From Planctomycetota bacterium (lineage in GTDB: Bacteria; Planctomycetota; UBA1135; GCA-002748355): a DNA stretch of 58,740 nt. Positions 44,232-52,854 of the stretch are shown piece by piece. The stretch is taken from NCBI GenBank assembly GCA_020638795.1, contig JACKHW010000015.1, positions 1 to 58,740 on the forward strand, in the 5' to 3' direction. The notes beneath the pieces were generated by a model. That model was not told the origin of the DNA and made no database searches. It saw only the letters and a program-made list of their open reading frames with translations. The position numbers and the translations under genes were made by a program. The first letter of the stretch is position 1; every line of letters starts with the position of its first letter.

Positions 44232-46577
44232 CTACTGCTCGTAGCGCAGGACGACCCGGATCGGTTGCAGACGACGCTGCAAGTCTTCGACGACGAGATT
44301 GCCGCGCAATCGCGCGCCACCTGCAGCGCGAATCCGCGCGAAGTAGACACCGGGCGCCAGCGTCGGCCACCAGGTATACGGCCAGAAGACTTCACCATCG
44401 AAGGAGTCGCTCGCCTCGACACGTCCGTCCGGGCTCAGGATCTCGACGTCGAAACTCTCGAAGCGCTCGCCTGCCGGTGGCACGAAGACGAGCTGTCGTT
44501 GTACCCCAGCGCTCAAGGACACTTCGCACGGCACGGTTTCCCCTGCCGTGAGTTCGATGTCGCGGCGGGCATGCACGACGCCCTGACCGTAGAAGACGAG
44601 ACGATAGCGACCCGCGAGCAAACGCATCGTCGCGCGCCCGTTCTCGAGGCGTCGAATCGCACCGTGTGAACTGTCGATGGCAGCACCGTCGCGGGGCATA
44701 CCGTCGAGGGCGGTCGCCTCGCACATCACGGGACCTTCGAGTGCGGCCGGCGTGCGCGCATGGAGCACCAACTCGGCGAAGCGCGGGATCGCGACGACGC
44801 CGAGATCACGGTGCTCACCTGGCATCAGGTCGAGCACACGGATACGGAACTCAGTCTGCAATGCAGGGTCCGCGACGAGCACGTTGTAGTCGCCCGGCAC
44901 CAGCACGGCAGATCGTGAACTCGCGTCGTGTGGATTCGGCGGCATGGCGATGCGAGCGAGGACGGCGCGCGATCCAGGCGAGATCTGTTCGAGGATCGTG
45001 TGCGCCGCCGAGTCGCCACCTCCGAGACGTGCGGTGAGACTCGCGCGAATCGCAGCGTGCACGGGCAACCGGACCTCGAGATCACGTCGCCCCGCACGGA
45101 GTGCCCCGACCGACTCGCATCGGACGAAGAGCGCATCTCCGCCGTCCGATGCAAGCAACGCGTAGGACGCGTTCGCATCGAGACCATCGACCTCGAAGCG
45201 CCCATCTCGATCGCAGGTGGCGCGTCGAACTTCACCGTCCTGTGGTGCGAGGACGATCCGCGCACCAGCACCGGGTCGACCGTCGGCAGTCAGCACACGC
45301 CCCGAGCACGACAGGGACTCTGCAAGCACCGGGTTCCACGGGAGCACACCGTTCGCAACATCCGCATTGCGCACGTCGCGCGCATCGAGATACCCATCGG
45401 CCTGCGCTTCGATCGAGAGGCATTCGGGTTGCAAACCGTCGATACGGAAGCACCCATCTCGAGTCGTCCTCGCGCTGCACGACAGATTGGCGAAGCCGTG
45501 TGCCGCGACGCGTGCATCCGCGATCGGCTCGCCGCGATCGTTCGTCACGCGGCCCGTCAACGTGATGCCCGGGTCGAGTCGAAACTCACGGCTGACGCTG
45601 TCCCGGTCGAACTCCACGAACTCGTAGAAGGGAGCACACGAAGGCGCACGCACGAGCACGCGCTGTCGTCCGCGCGGCAATCCAGCGATCTCGAAGCGAC
45701 CGGCGGCGTCACTCGTCGCACCCATGGACGGAGCTTGTGCGGCCCCGCCGAGTTCGAAACCGATAGGCCCCCCGACGAGAATGCGCGCACCTGCGACGGG
45801 ACGATCGAGCGGATCGAGCACGCGTCCGACGAGACGCGTGCAGCTCTTCCCGAGGACGAGCCGAAGTTCTTTGCGCTGTTCGTCGCTGGCACCGGGTTCG
45901 ACGAGGACGCGTGCGGATGGACCGTGACCGTCGCTGCGTGCGGCGACGAAGCGTCGACCCGGGACGTGCGCGAGGACGAAACGTCCGCGTTCGTCGCTAC
46001 GGGTGACGACTTGCCCTTCGTAGAGGTCCTTCTTGGATCCCGACAAGTAGATCGAAGCATCTTCGACCGGTTTATCGCGGTCATCGACGACGACACCTTC
46101 GATACTCGCGGCGAGCGGCAGCGCGATCGTCACGCGCTTGTCCTCGAGTTCAAGGATGTCCAAGACCGAGTCGGTATCGCGATCGGTTTCGATGCGATAG
46201 CGTCCCGCTTCGACGGGCTCGAAGACGACTCTGCCATCGGCATCGCTGCACGCACGAAGCTCGGTCAAGAAGGGATCCGTGCCCGCGAGGCGCACGGCAC
46301 GTACGCCGACGGTCGGAGCGGGATCCTCGCCCCATCGAAGATCGACGACGAGTCGTGCTCGTGTCCTGGCCGCGGCCGGGGCACTCGTAACCAGGCGCGC
46401 CGAGCTTTCTTCGGATTCGATCGTGTCCGTATCGCGAGACGCGAGCGCGTTCGCGTGCGCCGGTTGGGATTGCGACGTCCCCTCACCGACCGAGGACGGA
46501 TGCGCGTCCTCGGGCCACCAGAGGAAACACGCACCGATTGCGAGCAGCAGGGCGACGGCAACGATCACTTTCTTCAT
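44232..46577 (-). CDS. Membrane-anchored carboxypeptidase-regulatory-like repeat protein
   Basis: A 781-residue protein from the ATG at 46577 (MKKVIVAVALLLAIGACFLWW), with GGGAG about eight bases upstream. The N-terminus is a membrane anchor or uncleaved signal. The outside part contains at least four carboxypeptidase-regulatory-like (transthyretin-fold) repeats with the G-x-V-x-D...P-v-x-g-A motif: GVVVDDRDKPVEDASIYL, GRVLDPLDRPVAGARILV, GRVTNDRGEPIADARVAAH and GRVLTADGRPGAGARIVLA. More beta domains follow to the end. The frame continues without a stop upstream into ECF sigma region 4 (to 46865 and beyond), so the protein may once have been, or still be, the C-terminal part of a sigma-factor fusion. 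Confidence 0.75.
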   Translation of the reverse strand: MKKVIVAVALLLAIGACFLWWPEDAHPSSVGEGTSQSQPAHANALASRDTDTIESEESSARLVTSAPAAARTRARLVVDLRWGEDPAPTVGVRAVRLAGTDPFLTELRACSDADGRVVFEPVEAGRYRIETDRDTDSVLDILELEDKRVTIALPLAASIEGVVVDDRDKPVEDASIYLSGSKKDLYEGQVVTRSDERGRFVLAHVPGRRFVAARSDGHGPSARVLVEPGASDEQRKELRLVLGKSCTRLVGRVLDPLDRPVAGARILVGGPIGFELGGAAQAPSMGATSDAAGRFEIAGLPRGRQRVLVRAPSCAPFYEFVEFDRDSVSREFRLDPGITLTGRVTNDRGEPIADARVAAHGFANLSCSARTTRDGCFRIDGLQPECLSIEAQADGYLDARDVRNADVANGVLPWNPVLAESLSCSGRVLTADGRPGAGARIVLAPQDGEVRRATCDRDGRFEVDGLDANASYALLASDGGDALFVRCESVGALRAGRRDLEVRLPVHAAIRASLTARLGGGDSAAHTILEQISPGSRAVLARIAMPPNPHDASSRSAVLVPGDYNVLVADPALQTEFRIRVLDLMPGEHRDLGVVAIPRFAELVLHARTPAALEGPVMCEATALDGMPRDGAAIDSSHGAIRRLENGRATMRLLAGRYRLVFYGQGVVHARRDIELTAGETVPCEVSLSAGVQRQLVFVPPAGERFESFDVEILSPDGRVEASDSFDGEVFWPYTWWPTLAPGVYFARIRAAGGARLRGNLVVEDLQRRLQPIRVVLRYEQ

Positions 46578-47109
46578 GACCCACACTCCCGGTGTCGTCC
46601 ATGAGGGGCGGATAGCAGCATTGCGAACGGACGACGATGGCTCGTGCATACGGAGCTCGAGCATGGCCGAATCGCGCACGGAAGCTTCGAGCACGCAGTC
46701 ACGCACGGCCTGCAAACCTCGCGGCGCTGCACTCGATGCGCTGGCCAACAGCGCTGCGAGACTCGCGGGAAGCATGCGCCGCAAGAGGTCGAGGCCGCGC
46801 ACGATTTGCGTGCGAACACTACCTGCCGGACGACCGAGAGCGTGCGCGATGTCAGCGGCGGCCATGCCGTTCCGAAGTCGCAGTCGCAGGACCGGTCGAT
46901 ACGTCTCCGGCAGGCGCTCGATCGCGTCGTTCGATCGCGAGCAAGTAGGTTACTTGGACGAGATCCTCGGCCTCGACCGGCGACGCACTCAGGTGAATCG
47001 CAACGCGCAACAGCTCCGCCGCCGTCGCGTCATAGACGATCGCGAGATCGCCCGCGCTGCCGCTTCGGAGATATCGTGCCCAAGCCGTGTTCTCGTTGGG
47101 TGCTGGCAT
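46578..47109 (-). pseudogene. Broken ECF sigma factor upstream of and in frame with the carboxypeptidase-like gene
   Basis: From the ATG at 47109 the first frame encodes sigma region 2 (DLAIVYDATAAELLRVAIHL and SPVEAEDLVQVTYLLAIERRD) but runs to a stop at 46852. Sigma region 4 appears in another frame just after: IERLPETYRPVLRLRLRNG then AADIAHALGRPAGSVRTQI and VRGLDLLRRMLP. The 60-70 residues that normally join regions 2 and 4 (regions 2.3-2.4 and the linker) are missing, and the frame changes at the junction near 46915-46935, where GCGATCGA occurs twice within about 20 bases. Region 4 continues in frame, without a stop, into the membrane helix of the next gene. Confidence 0.7.
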
Positions 47110-47180
47110 CGAGGCTTACTTCGCACGAGCGAGCCTCCATGCTACGAAAATCCGGAACAAACTCGCCCCATCGACGAGCC

Positions 47181-47280
47181 CGTTCCCTGGCACATTTGGC
47201 GCAAGACGGTACGGCGAAATGTCCCTGGGTCATTTCACGCGCGAAAGTAGCGCGAAACGACCCTGGCACGTTTCACGCGC
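47181..47280. repeat. 38-bp tandem repeat array, locus 1 (about 2.5 units)
   Basis: Units begin near 47181, 47220 and 47258, each with the core CCCTGG and flanks GCGAAA/TTTC-CGCG. The first is diverged, the second spans 47220-47257 (38 bases), and the last partial unit contains the TGA stop of the oxidase small-subunit gene (minus strand of 47273-47275). The second and third units can fold (GCGAAATG with CATTTCACGC; GCGCGAAAC with GTTTCACGCGC). The same unit forms an array at 54121-54295. Confidence 0.75.
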
Positions 47281-48316
47281 CGGGCGAGCGCGACAGTTCG
47301 CGTGCAACGCGGCGCGACAACCACGCGAGCAGGCAGACAAGGAGCAACGCGAAGAGGACGAACACGGGGAATCCGCCGACCTCGAAAGCGCGCTCGTGGG
47401 CGCGCACCAGTTGCTCTCGAGCCGCGCCGCGAGTTCGCAGACTCGCGATGCGTAGACCTTCACGCAGAGCTGCAATCGACAGAACCACGACGAGCCACGA
47501 TGGGACCAAGAGCGCGGGACGGATCCGAGAACGGAATCGGACGAGACTCCACCCGGCTGCTGCTGTCGCGAGACCGGCTGCGAGCGCGATCGACCATGCC
47601 AGGTTGCCGCCGCTCCAAGCTGCGAGCCGACTCGGAGGCATCGTCCCGAAGAGCCACGCTGCCGAAACGAGCATGCCCGCGATGCCGATCCACGCAACGC
47701 CCGCGCAGCGCTTCGCCTCGCTCGTCAAGAGCAACACTGCGAGTGCCACGGTCGGCAAGGACGTGCTCGCGAAGAACAGGAAGCGCGGGAGCACTTCGGC
47801 GCCCGAGTACCGCATGCGCGATGCGGCGTACATCGACGCCCAGACGTCGCGATCCTGCGCGAGCACGTGCTGCTCGCTCCACGAGTAGCCGGTAAGCGTG
47901 AAGGCCAGCAGCGTGAGGATCGGAAGGAGCACGCGCCACGAGCGGTGCGCCATGTTCCCGAGCTTCTTCTGCAGATAGAGTAGGTAGAATCCGACAATCA
48001 GCGCCGGCAGGATCGCCATGAAGCGATGACTGCCGAGCAGACCCGCCGTGTAGAAGCCCTGCTTGTCGACGATCTGCAAGAACAGCAACGGCGCCACGCC
48101 GAGCGTGATCGCGATCCCGAGCGCGAACGGCAACCAGTTGCGAAGCGTCTGCGCAACGCTGTCGTGAGGCGCGTTCTTGATGCCGAGGATCGCGAGCCAC
48201 GCCGTTCCGCCGAGCACGATCTGCGCGAAGACGAGGTGCATCGTGAAGGTCAGAGCGAGCAACGCTCCGTAGAACGCCGACGCGAAGGGCAAGCCGAACG
48301 GGAACGGAAGGTCCAT
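47273..48316 (-). CDS. Cytochrome bd-superfamily oxidase, small-subunit-like membrane protein
   Basis: A 347-residue integral membrane protein with eight to nine helices, beginning PFGLPFASAFYGALLALTFTMHLVFAQIVLGGTAWLAI, then LRNWLPFALGIAITLGVAPLLFLQIV and GSHRFMAILPALIVGFYLLYL. The arrangement resembles a CydA-like fold without the quinol loop. The ATG at 48316 shares one base with the stop of the large-subunit gene (TGATG), so the two are coupled. The histidines in the first helices could ligate haem. Its own stop codon lies in the 38-bp repeat. I call it the second subunit by context; sequence alone does not settle which gas or electron donor is used. Confidence 0.7.
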   Translation of the reverse strand: MDLPFPFGLPFASAFYGALLALTFTMHLVFAQIVLGGTAWLAILGIKNAPHDSVAQTLRNWLPFALGIAITLGVAPLLFLQIVDKQGFYTAGLLGSHRFMAILPALIVGFYLLYLQKKLGNMAHRSWRVLLPILTLLAFTLTGYSWSEQHVLAQDRDVWASMYAASRMRYSGAEVLPRFLFFASTSLPTVALAVLLLTSEAKRCAGVAWIGIAGMLVSAAWLFGTMPPSRLAAWSGGNLAWSIALAAGLATAAAGWSLVRFRSRIRPALLVPSWLVVVLSIAALREGLRIASLRTRGAAREQLVRAHERAFEVGGFPVFVLFALLLVCLLAWLSRRVARELSRSPGA

Positions 48317-49737
48317 CAGCGTCCACCGCCTTGTTTCGGAGTCGATTGGTCGGCCAGACTCCGGGGCGCAGTCGTCGCCTCGACGAGCCAGCGATGATTC
48401 TTGTCGAGATCCTCGCGTGTCGTCGTGTCCGTCCATTCGCCCGGCTCACCACTGCGGCGCCACAGAAGAAACTGCACGAGCGCCTCGAGTTCGGTTGCAT
48501 TGCCGGCAAACGGCGGCATGAACGACTTGGTGTGCTGCAAACTGGCGAGGTTCATGCGCATCTGATCCGGTCGCCACGTCTCCACCAGATGATCGACACC
48601 GTTGGCCCCGTTCAGCGTGTGACACACCGAGCACTGCAACCGAAACACACGATGCCCCGTCTGTAGCGACGCCGTCGGCGCAGGCTCGCGCAACGGCCAA
48701 GGATCATCACGGACCGAACCGAGCACGCGAAAGCGCTCGACATCGTCCTGCGTGAGCGAGTTGGCGTAGAGAAGGTCGCGAATCGTGTAGGGCTTGCGCA
48801 CACCTTCGCGCACGAGTTCACCTGCACCGCTCGCGCCGAACGCGAGACCGAGGAGCAGCATCGCGGTCGCGAAGCTGACGTTGAGTCTCTTCCACAAGAC
48901 ACCGAAGACGACATAGAGTCCGAGCAGGCTCGATGCCGCGACCGCGATGCCGAATGCCATCGTCATCAACGCACTGCCGCCGGTGATCCACGCGCGGCTG
49001 TCCTCGGGAAGAACGGACACGTACCAGATCCCGACGAGCGGCATGACGGTCATCGGCACGAGAACGAGCGAACACGTGCGAGCGAGGTGACCGCGCTCTT
49101 CGCGCGTGATGCCCTGCATCGCCTGCACGACGGCGAGCGCTGCCAGGCCGCCGAGGGTCAGCGAGACGAAACTTCGATAGACGAGCGACGGCCAGAACGA
49201 CGGATTGAAGAATCCGCGCCACACGCTGCCAACTCCGTGCTCGCCGCCCGGCGTGAGTTGCCAGGACAGAATGCCGTTGATCCAAAAGAGGCTGCCCCAG
49301 GCCGCGAGCGAGTAGACGAGTAGCAGCAAGAAACGCGTGCTGTCCGTGAGGCGGCTTGCATAGCGATAGAACGTGTATCCAGCGATGACTTCGGCGAGGA
49401 AGAAGAGCCACTCCGTCGCCCAGATCCAGTGGAACTCATCGACCATCATCCCGATCGTGCGCGCGCTGACCTGGATCGACGTGAGCCACATTCCGACCCC
49501 GGTCAGCGCACCCACAACGAAGCTGATCAACACGAGCACACGGAAGTAGCTGTCGAGGAAGCGACGTGCGAGTGCGTCACCGCGCTTCCAAGAGCGCCAC
49601 TGCAGGAGGCATAGCAGCCATCCGCCACCGATCGCGAACTGCGCGACGAAGACGTGGAAGACCCCGATCCCACCGATGACCATTCCCTTCATCGCCGGGC
49701 CGAAATCCAAAACGGGATAGTAGGGAAAGTCCTGCAC
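48316..49737 (-). CDS. Cytochrome bd-like oxidase large subunit fused to cytochrome c
   Basis: About 473 residues from the GTG at 49737, which has AGGA seven bases upstream; a TTG at 49788 would add 17 residues. Nine or so helices resemble CydA: the first has a candidate haem His (VFHVFVAQFAIGGG), and EFHWIWATEWLFFLAEVIAGYTFY contains further His and Glu. The quinol-binding Q-loop of classical CydA is not evident. The C-terminal 110 residues form a cytochrome c domain with CSVCH and a distal Met in SFMPPFAG. The fused cytochrome c and the missing Q-loop fit cytochrome bd-superfamily members that take electrons from cytochrome c rather than quinol (OR-C-like), an inference from family knowledge. 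Confidence 0.8.
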   Translation of the reverse strand: MQDFPYYPVLDFGPAMKGMVIGGIGVFHVFVAQFAIGGGWLLCLLQWRSWKRGDALARRFLDSYFRVLVLISFVVGALTGVGMWLTSIQVSARTIGMMVDEFHWIWATEWLFFLAEVIAGYTFYRYASRLTDSTRFLLLLVYSLAAWGSLFWINGILSWQLTPGGEHGVGSVWRGFFNPSFWPSLVYRSFVSLTLGGLAALAVVQAMQGITREERGHLARTCSLVLVPMTVMPLVGIWYVSVLPEDSRAWITGGSALMTMAFGIAVAASSLLGLYVVFGVLWKRLNVSFATAMLLLGLAFGASGAGELVREGVRKPYTIRDLLYANSLTQDDVERFRVLGSVRDDPWPLREPAPTASLQTGHRVFRLQCSVCHTLNGANGVDHLVETWRPDQMRMNLASLQHTKSFMPPFAGNATELEALVQFLLWRRSGEPGEWTDTTTREDLDKNHRWLVEATTAPRSLADQSTPKQGGGR

Positions 49738-49857
49738 GTGCCGTTCCTGGAGTTGCTCCTTTGTCAGCGCTGGGGGCGCGCGCGACAAGGGGCATGGTGT
49801 CGCGTGACGATGCTACGATTTGCTGGTTCGCGTTCTTCCACCCCACGGAACACCGCC

Positions 49858-50325
49858 ATGAAGACTCTCGCGATGATCGCCCTCGGCGCTACCTGCCTCG
49901 TCACCGGTCGGCTGACCTACTCCGCGGTCCAGACGCAGGTGTTTCCAGGTTCCGCGCTGAAGGTGACGCCCGACCCGTCGAACATCTGGAGCTTCCACGA
50001 CACCGTGTCGCCCCAGAACGGCAAAGCCGTCGTTCCCGTGATCGTCGACTTCGACAAGAACGGCAAGTCCGACACCGAACTCGCGGGTGCGCGCCTACTC
50101 GTCACGGATGTCGAACTGGTCGTCAGCCTCGGTCAAGGTATCTTGAAGCTCAATGACTCCACCGGAACCCGTTGGGAGTTGCACACGGCCTTGAACCAGC
50201 GCGCGGTCGACAAGAGCTTCGCGTCGCCACTCGCGATCCCGTTCGGATCGAAGCTCGAACTCGAGGTGCTCACGGACGCGCCGCTCGTGAGCGTCCACGT
50301 GATCGGACGACTGGTGACGCTGTAG
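49858..50325 (+). CDS. Small secreted protein of unknown function
   Basis: A 155-residue exported protein with signal peptide MKTLAMIALGATCLVTGRLTYS. The mature part is beta-rich (GKAVVPVIVDFDKNGKSDTEL, ELVVSLGQGILKLND) and ends VSVHVIGRLVTL. The DFDKNGKSD stretch resembles a calcium-binding loop. No family recognised. A TACGAT element (49814-49819) lies about 40 bases before the ATG, in the 120-bp space divergent from the oxidase operon. Confidence 0.65.
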   Translation: MKTLAMIALGATCLVTGRLTYSAVQTQVFPGSALKVTPDPSNIWSFHDTVSPQNGKAVVPVIVDFDKNGKSDTELAGARLLVTDVELVVSLGQGILKLNDSTGTRWELHTALNQRAVDKSFASPLAIPFGSKLELEVLTDAPLVSVHVIGRLVTL

Positions 50326-50389
50326 CGCGGGAGCGCGGCCCGCCCGATCGCGAGACACAGGATCGTACGTGCGTCGTCCTGACTGCTCA

Positions 50390-51724
50390 TCACCCTCGGG
50401 ACTCCTCCCGGGTTGGCAAGTTCCGTTCGATCCTGTCGCGGTTCTCGAAGACGTATCGGCTCGCGAGATAGTAGGCCTCGGGCGTCAGAACGAAGAATTT
50501 CGTGAGCTCTTCGGAGGGAAAGAGCTGCTTCGAAACGGCACGCGCGCGCGCTTCAACGGCGTCGTAAGAGCCGTCTGTCAGATCAACTCCCACGATTCGA
50601 TCGACATCACGAATCAGTGCAGCGACCTCATAGGCTCCTATCGCCTCGAAGGCTTCGAGCCGATAGTCGAAGCGCATCCAATAGGCGCCGTTCCCATAAA
50701 TGTTGTAGAGGCCACCATTGCTCACGCTGCCGAGAATCTCGAACGCGACCAGAGCCATTGCTTGTTCACGGCAGAACGGCACGTCATCAAGACACTGCGG
50801 CCTGTCCGCGCCCGCGGCGAGCCAAGGTATCCCGCGCGTCATCGCGTAGAGGCGCTCTTCCCAATCCTCGAGTCCCAAGCCGGCGAGCCGTGCCTCCATC
50901 GCCTCGTGACGAACCGACGGCGACCCTGCCGCAAGCCCCAAAGCGACCAACTCGGAATACTGGCTACTACCCCCGTGACGGAGGAGCCTCCAAGCTCCTC
51001 GCAAGTTGTTTATGCCACCTGACTCGAGCACGAGCGTCTCGCGCAACGCATCGGCGAGTCCGCTTAGTGCCAAAGTAGGCACGCTGCGCACTACAGGCCA
51101 GCTGTACGCACTCACGATCTCGTCGCGCTGATCAGGTCGAGTGGGAAGCTCGCCATGCGGGAAGCACTCGCGTTCTGTGCTCGCCGGATCCAGAGCAAGC
51201 ATGGCACTCAACAGCTGACCGGAGTCATCGGCTGAGTTCGAACGGTATGCGCGCAAACATGCGGCAAAGACTTGGCAAGTCGTGGCGTGGTCGCGCTGGA
51301 ATCGCTTGGCGTCCGATAGGATCGAGCACGACACAACTTTCTCAGCATACGTGCCAGACTCGATAGCGGCACAGAGGAACCGCAGGTCATCAGACGTCGA
51401 CGCGAACTCCAACACGTAGCCAACCGCTGCGCTGTAGAACCGATCACGGACCTCGCGGGTTCGGAAACAATCCACTCTTGCAAAGAAATCGCGGACGAGC
51501 GGCATAGCAGCGTCACAACCTGAGTCGCGGAGTTCCCACAGCAAAAACTCGAAGCCCGATTCTTCGGATAGCGTCGGTTTCACGATGCCGAGCCCGATGG
51601 CACGAACGAGAGCCGTTGTCGCCGCAGGCCTCGCACCCCTCACGCGCTCACGGGCCTCCGCGATAGAATCCGAATCCCCGTCTTGCAGTGCCTGCGCGAC
51701 AATCGCTTCCCAGTCGTCAGTCAT
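50390..51724 (-). CDS. DUF4375 (DMP19-like) domain protein
   Basis: A 444-residue cytoplasmic protein. Most of it is alpha-helical without recognised domains. The C-terminal third carries the DUF4375/DMP19-like pattern: ALVAFEILGSVSNGGLYNIY, then RLEAFEAIGAYEVAALIRDV. The NGG motif and following helices are diagnostic. DMP19-type domains occur in DNA-mimic and immunity-like proteins, but this role is not shown here. The gene has more A/T and a less biased codon third position than its neighbours, judged by eye, and lies beside a nested inverted repeat, so recent acquisition is possible. Confidence 0.65.
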   Translation of the reverse strand: MTDDWEAIVAQALQDGDSDSIAEARERVRGARPAATTALVRAIGLGIVKPTLSEESGFEFLLWELRDSGCDAAMPLVRDFFARVDCFRTREVRDRFYSAAVGYVLEFASTSDDLRFLCAAIESGTYAEKVVSCSILSDAKRFQRDHATTCQVFAACLRAYRSNSADDSGQLLSAMLALDPASTERECFPHGELPTRPDQRDEIVSAYSWPVVRSVPTLALSGLADALRETLVLESGGINNLRGAWRLLRHGGSSQYSELVALGLAAGSPSVRHEAMEARLAGLGLEDWEERLYAMTRGIPWLAAGADRPQCLDDVPFCREQAMALVAFEILGSVSNGGLYNIYGNGAYWMRFDYRLEAFEAIGAYEVAALIRDVDRIVGVDLTDGSYDAVEARARAVSKQLFPSEELTKFFVLTPEAYYLASRYVFENRDRIERNLPTREESRG

Positions 51725-52081
51725 CTACTGAACCCGCGCATGCAGCGCCAATCGCCCTCAACGGTATTGCGCCACGGCACTTGCAGCAAGTGCCGTTCGG
51801 GCCGGCGCAACGCGCTGTGAAAGGAACCGCAGCGCACTTCTCCTCATCGATCCTGCGGACCTGTTGTGTGCGGGTCGAGATCTCCTAGGCCAACCGGGTT
51901 GATACGGACGATCCCTAGGCTCCCGCGAGCCGCCAAATGGGCCAGCACGGGATTGCTTGATCGAGTTGGGTTCCTTGGACGCTACCGGAGTCTCCCGATG
52001 AGCACTCATGGGTTGACACGTATCTTGCGCGCGGTGATGCTTCGTCCCGCCTCGCTTCTCACCGCCGCTGGAGGGATTCGT
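51725..52081. other. 357-bp divergent intergenic region with nested inverted repeats
   Basis: It separates the DUF4375-like gene and a lipoprotein gene and should hold both promoters. GGCACTTGC (51776-51784) and GCAAGTGCC (51786-51794) form a perfect 9-bp hairpin with a one-base centre; it is enclosed by TTGCGCC (51767-51773) and GGCGCAA (51804-51810). No gene seen. Confidence 0.5.
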
Positions 52082-52627
52082 ATGGTCTCTCGCCTCTGTG
52101 TGCCGCTAGCGCTGCCCTGTCTCGCCGTCGCTTGTCAGTCGTCGCCTGCGTGGTCCGTGCGCGATGCTGCGCCAGACGATTTGAAGGTGAAGCCCTGGGA
52201 ACTCTCGGACGCGCCACCGGCTGGGGAACTCATGGTCGTGCGCTGCGAGTACGACCTCGACGTCGCCGGCGAACGGCAGGGCGCTACACGCGAACTGTTC
52301 GTGTCGACGGCGGGCGCACGCCACGCCGAGCCTGTCGTCTACGTGCCGGCGCTACCGTCGCCGGTCGCTCCCTCCGGGACGTGGACACTCGTGGGCTGCG
52401 GCGACTCGCGTAGCCAGGCGGGCTACCTCTCCGGCAGCAAGTGGCACACGCACGAACTCGCATTGGGCTTTGCCGTCGGCGATGGTGCGGAGTCGACGAT
52501 CCGCTACGTCGTGCAGCGCGAGTCCCTCGCATCCGCACGCGCTCGTGTTCCGGCGCTACGCGCGCTGCCCGACGCAGGCGTTTGGAAGTTCCTCGCGGTA
52601 CCGGAGCGCTTCGTAGCGCGGCGTTAG
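52082..52627 (+). CDS. Lipoprotein of unknown function
   Basis: A 181-residue lipoprotein. ATG 52082 is chosen because GGAGGG ends six bases upstream and the signal peptide MVSRLCVPLALPCLAVACQ with lipobox LAVAC follows. The mature part (ELMVVRCEYDLDVAGERQGAT, GYLSGSKWHTHELALGFAVGD) is beta-rich and unrecognised. The stop is TAG at 52625-52627; 12 bases later CTAGTGTGGTGTCTCGG weakly resembles the 40-bp palindrome family. Confidence 0.6.
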   Translation: MVSRLCVPLALPCLAVACQSSPAWSVRDAAPDDLKVKPWELSDAPPAGELMVVRCEYDLDVAGERQGATRELFVSTAGARHAEPVVYVPALPSPVAPSGTWTLVGCGDSRSQAGYLSGSKWHTHELALGFAVGDGAESTIRYVVQRESLASARARVPALRALPDAGVWKFLAVPERFVARR

Positions 52628-52854
52628 CGCGTCCGTCGCCTAGTGTGGTGTCTCGGACAATCGGTCTCGGTAAGTTCACATACGGGACTCATAGCCAAGT
52701 CTTCTCACGCTCTTGGTCACGTCCACCGTCGTGAAACCGTCGCGCCTTGACACATCGCGCACGGTTGATGATCCTGAGGATTGCCCATCGCGTCGACGAC
52801 TTCCCATCGAACGACCATCAACGGCGCGCTGACACCCGACCCGAGGAAGTCCTC

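Noticed and set aside
51767..51810. Integron attC-like recombination site
   Set aside because: The hairpin is suggestive, but the required RYYYAAC and GTTRRRY ends are not both present, and no integrase or cassette array is visible.
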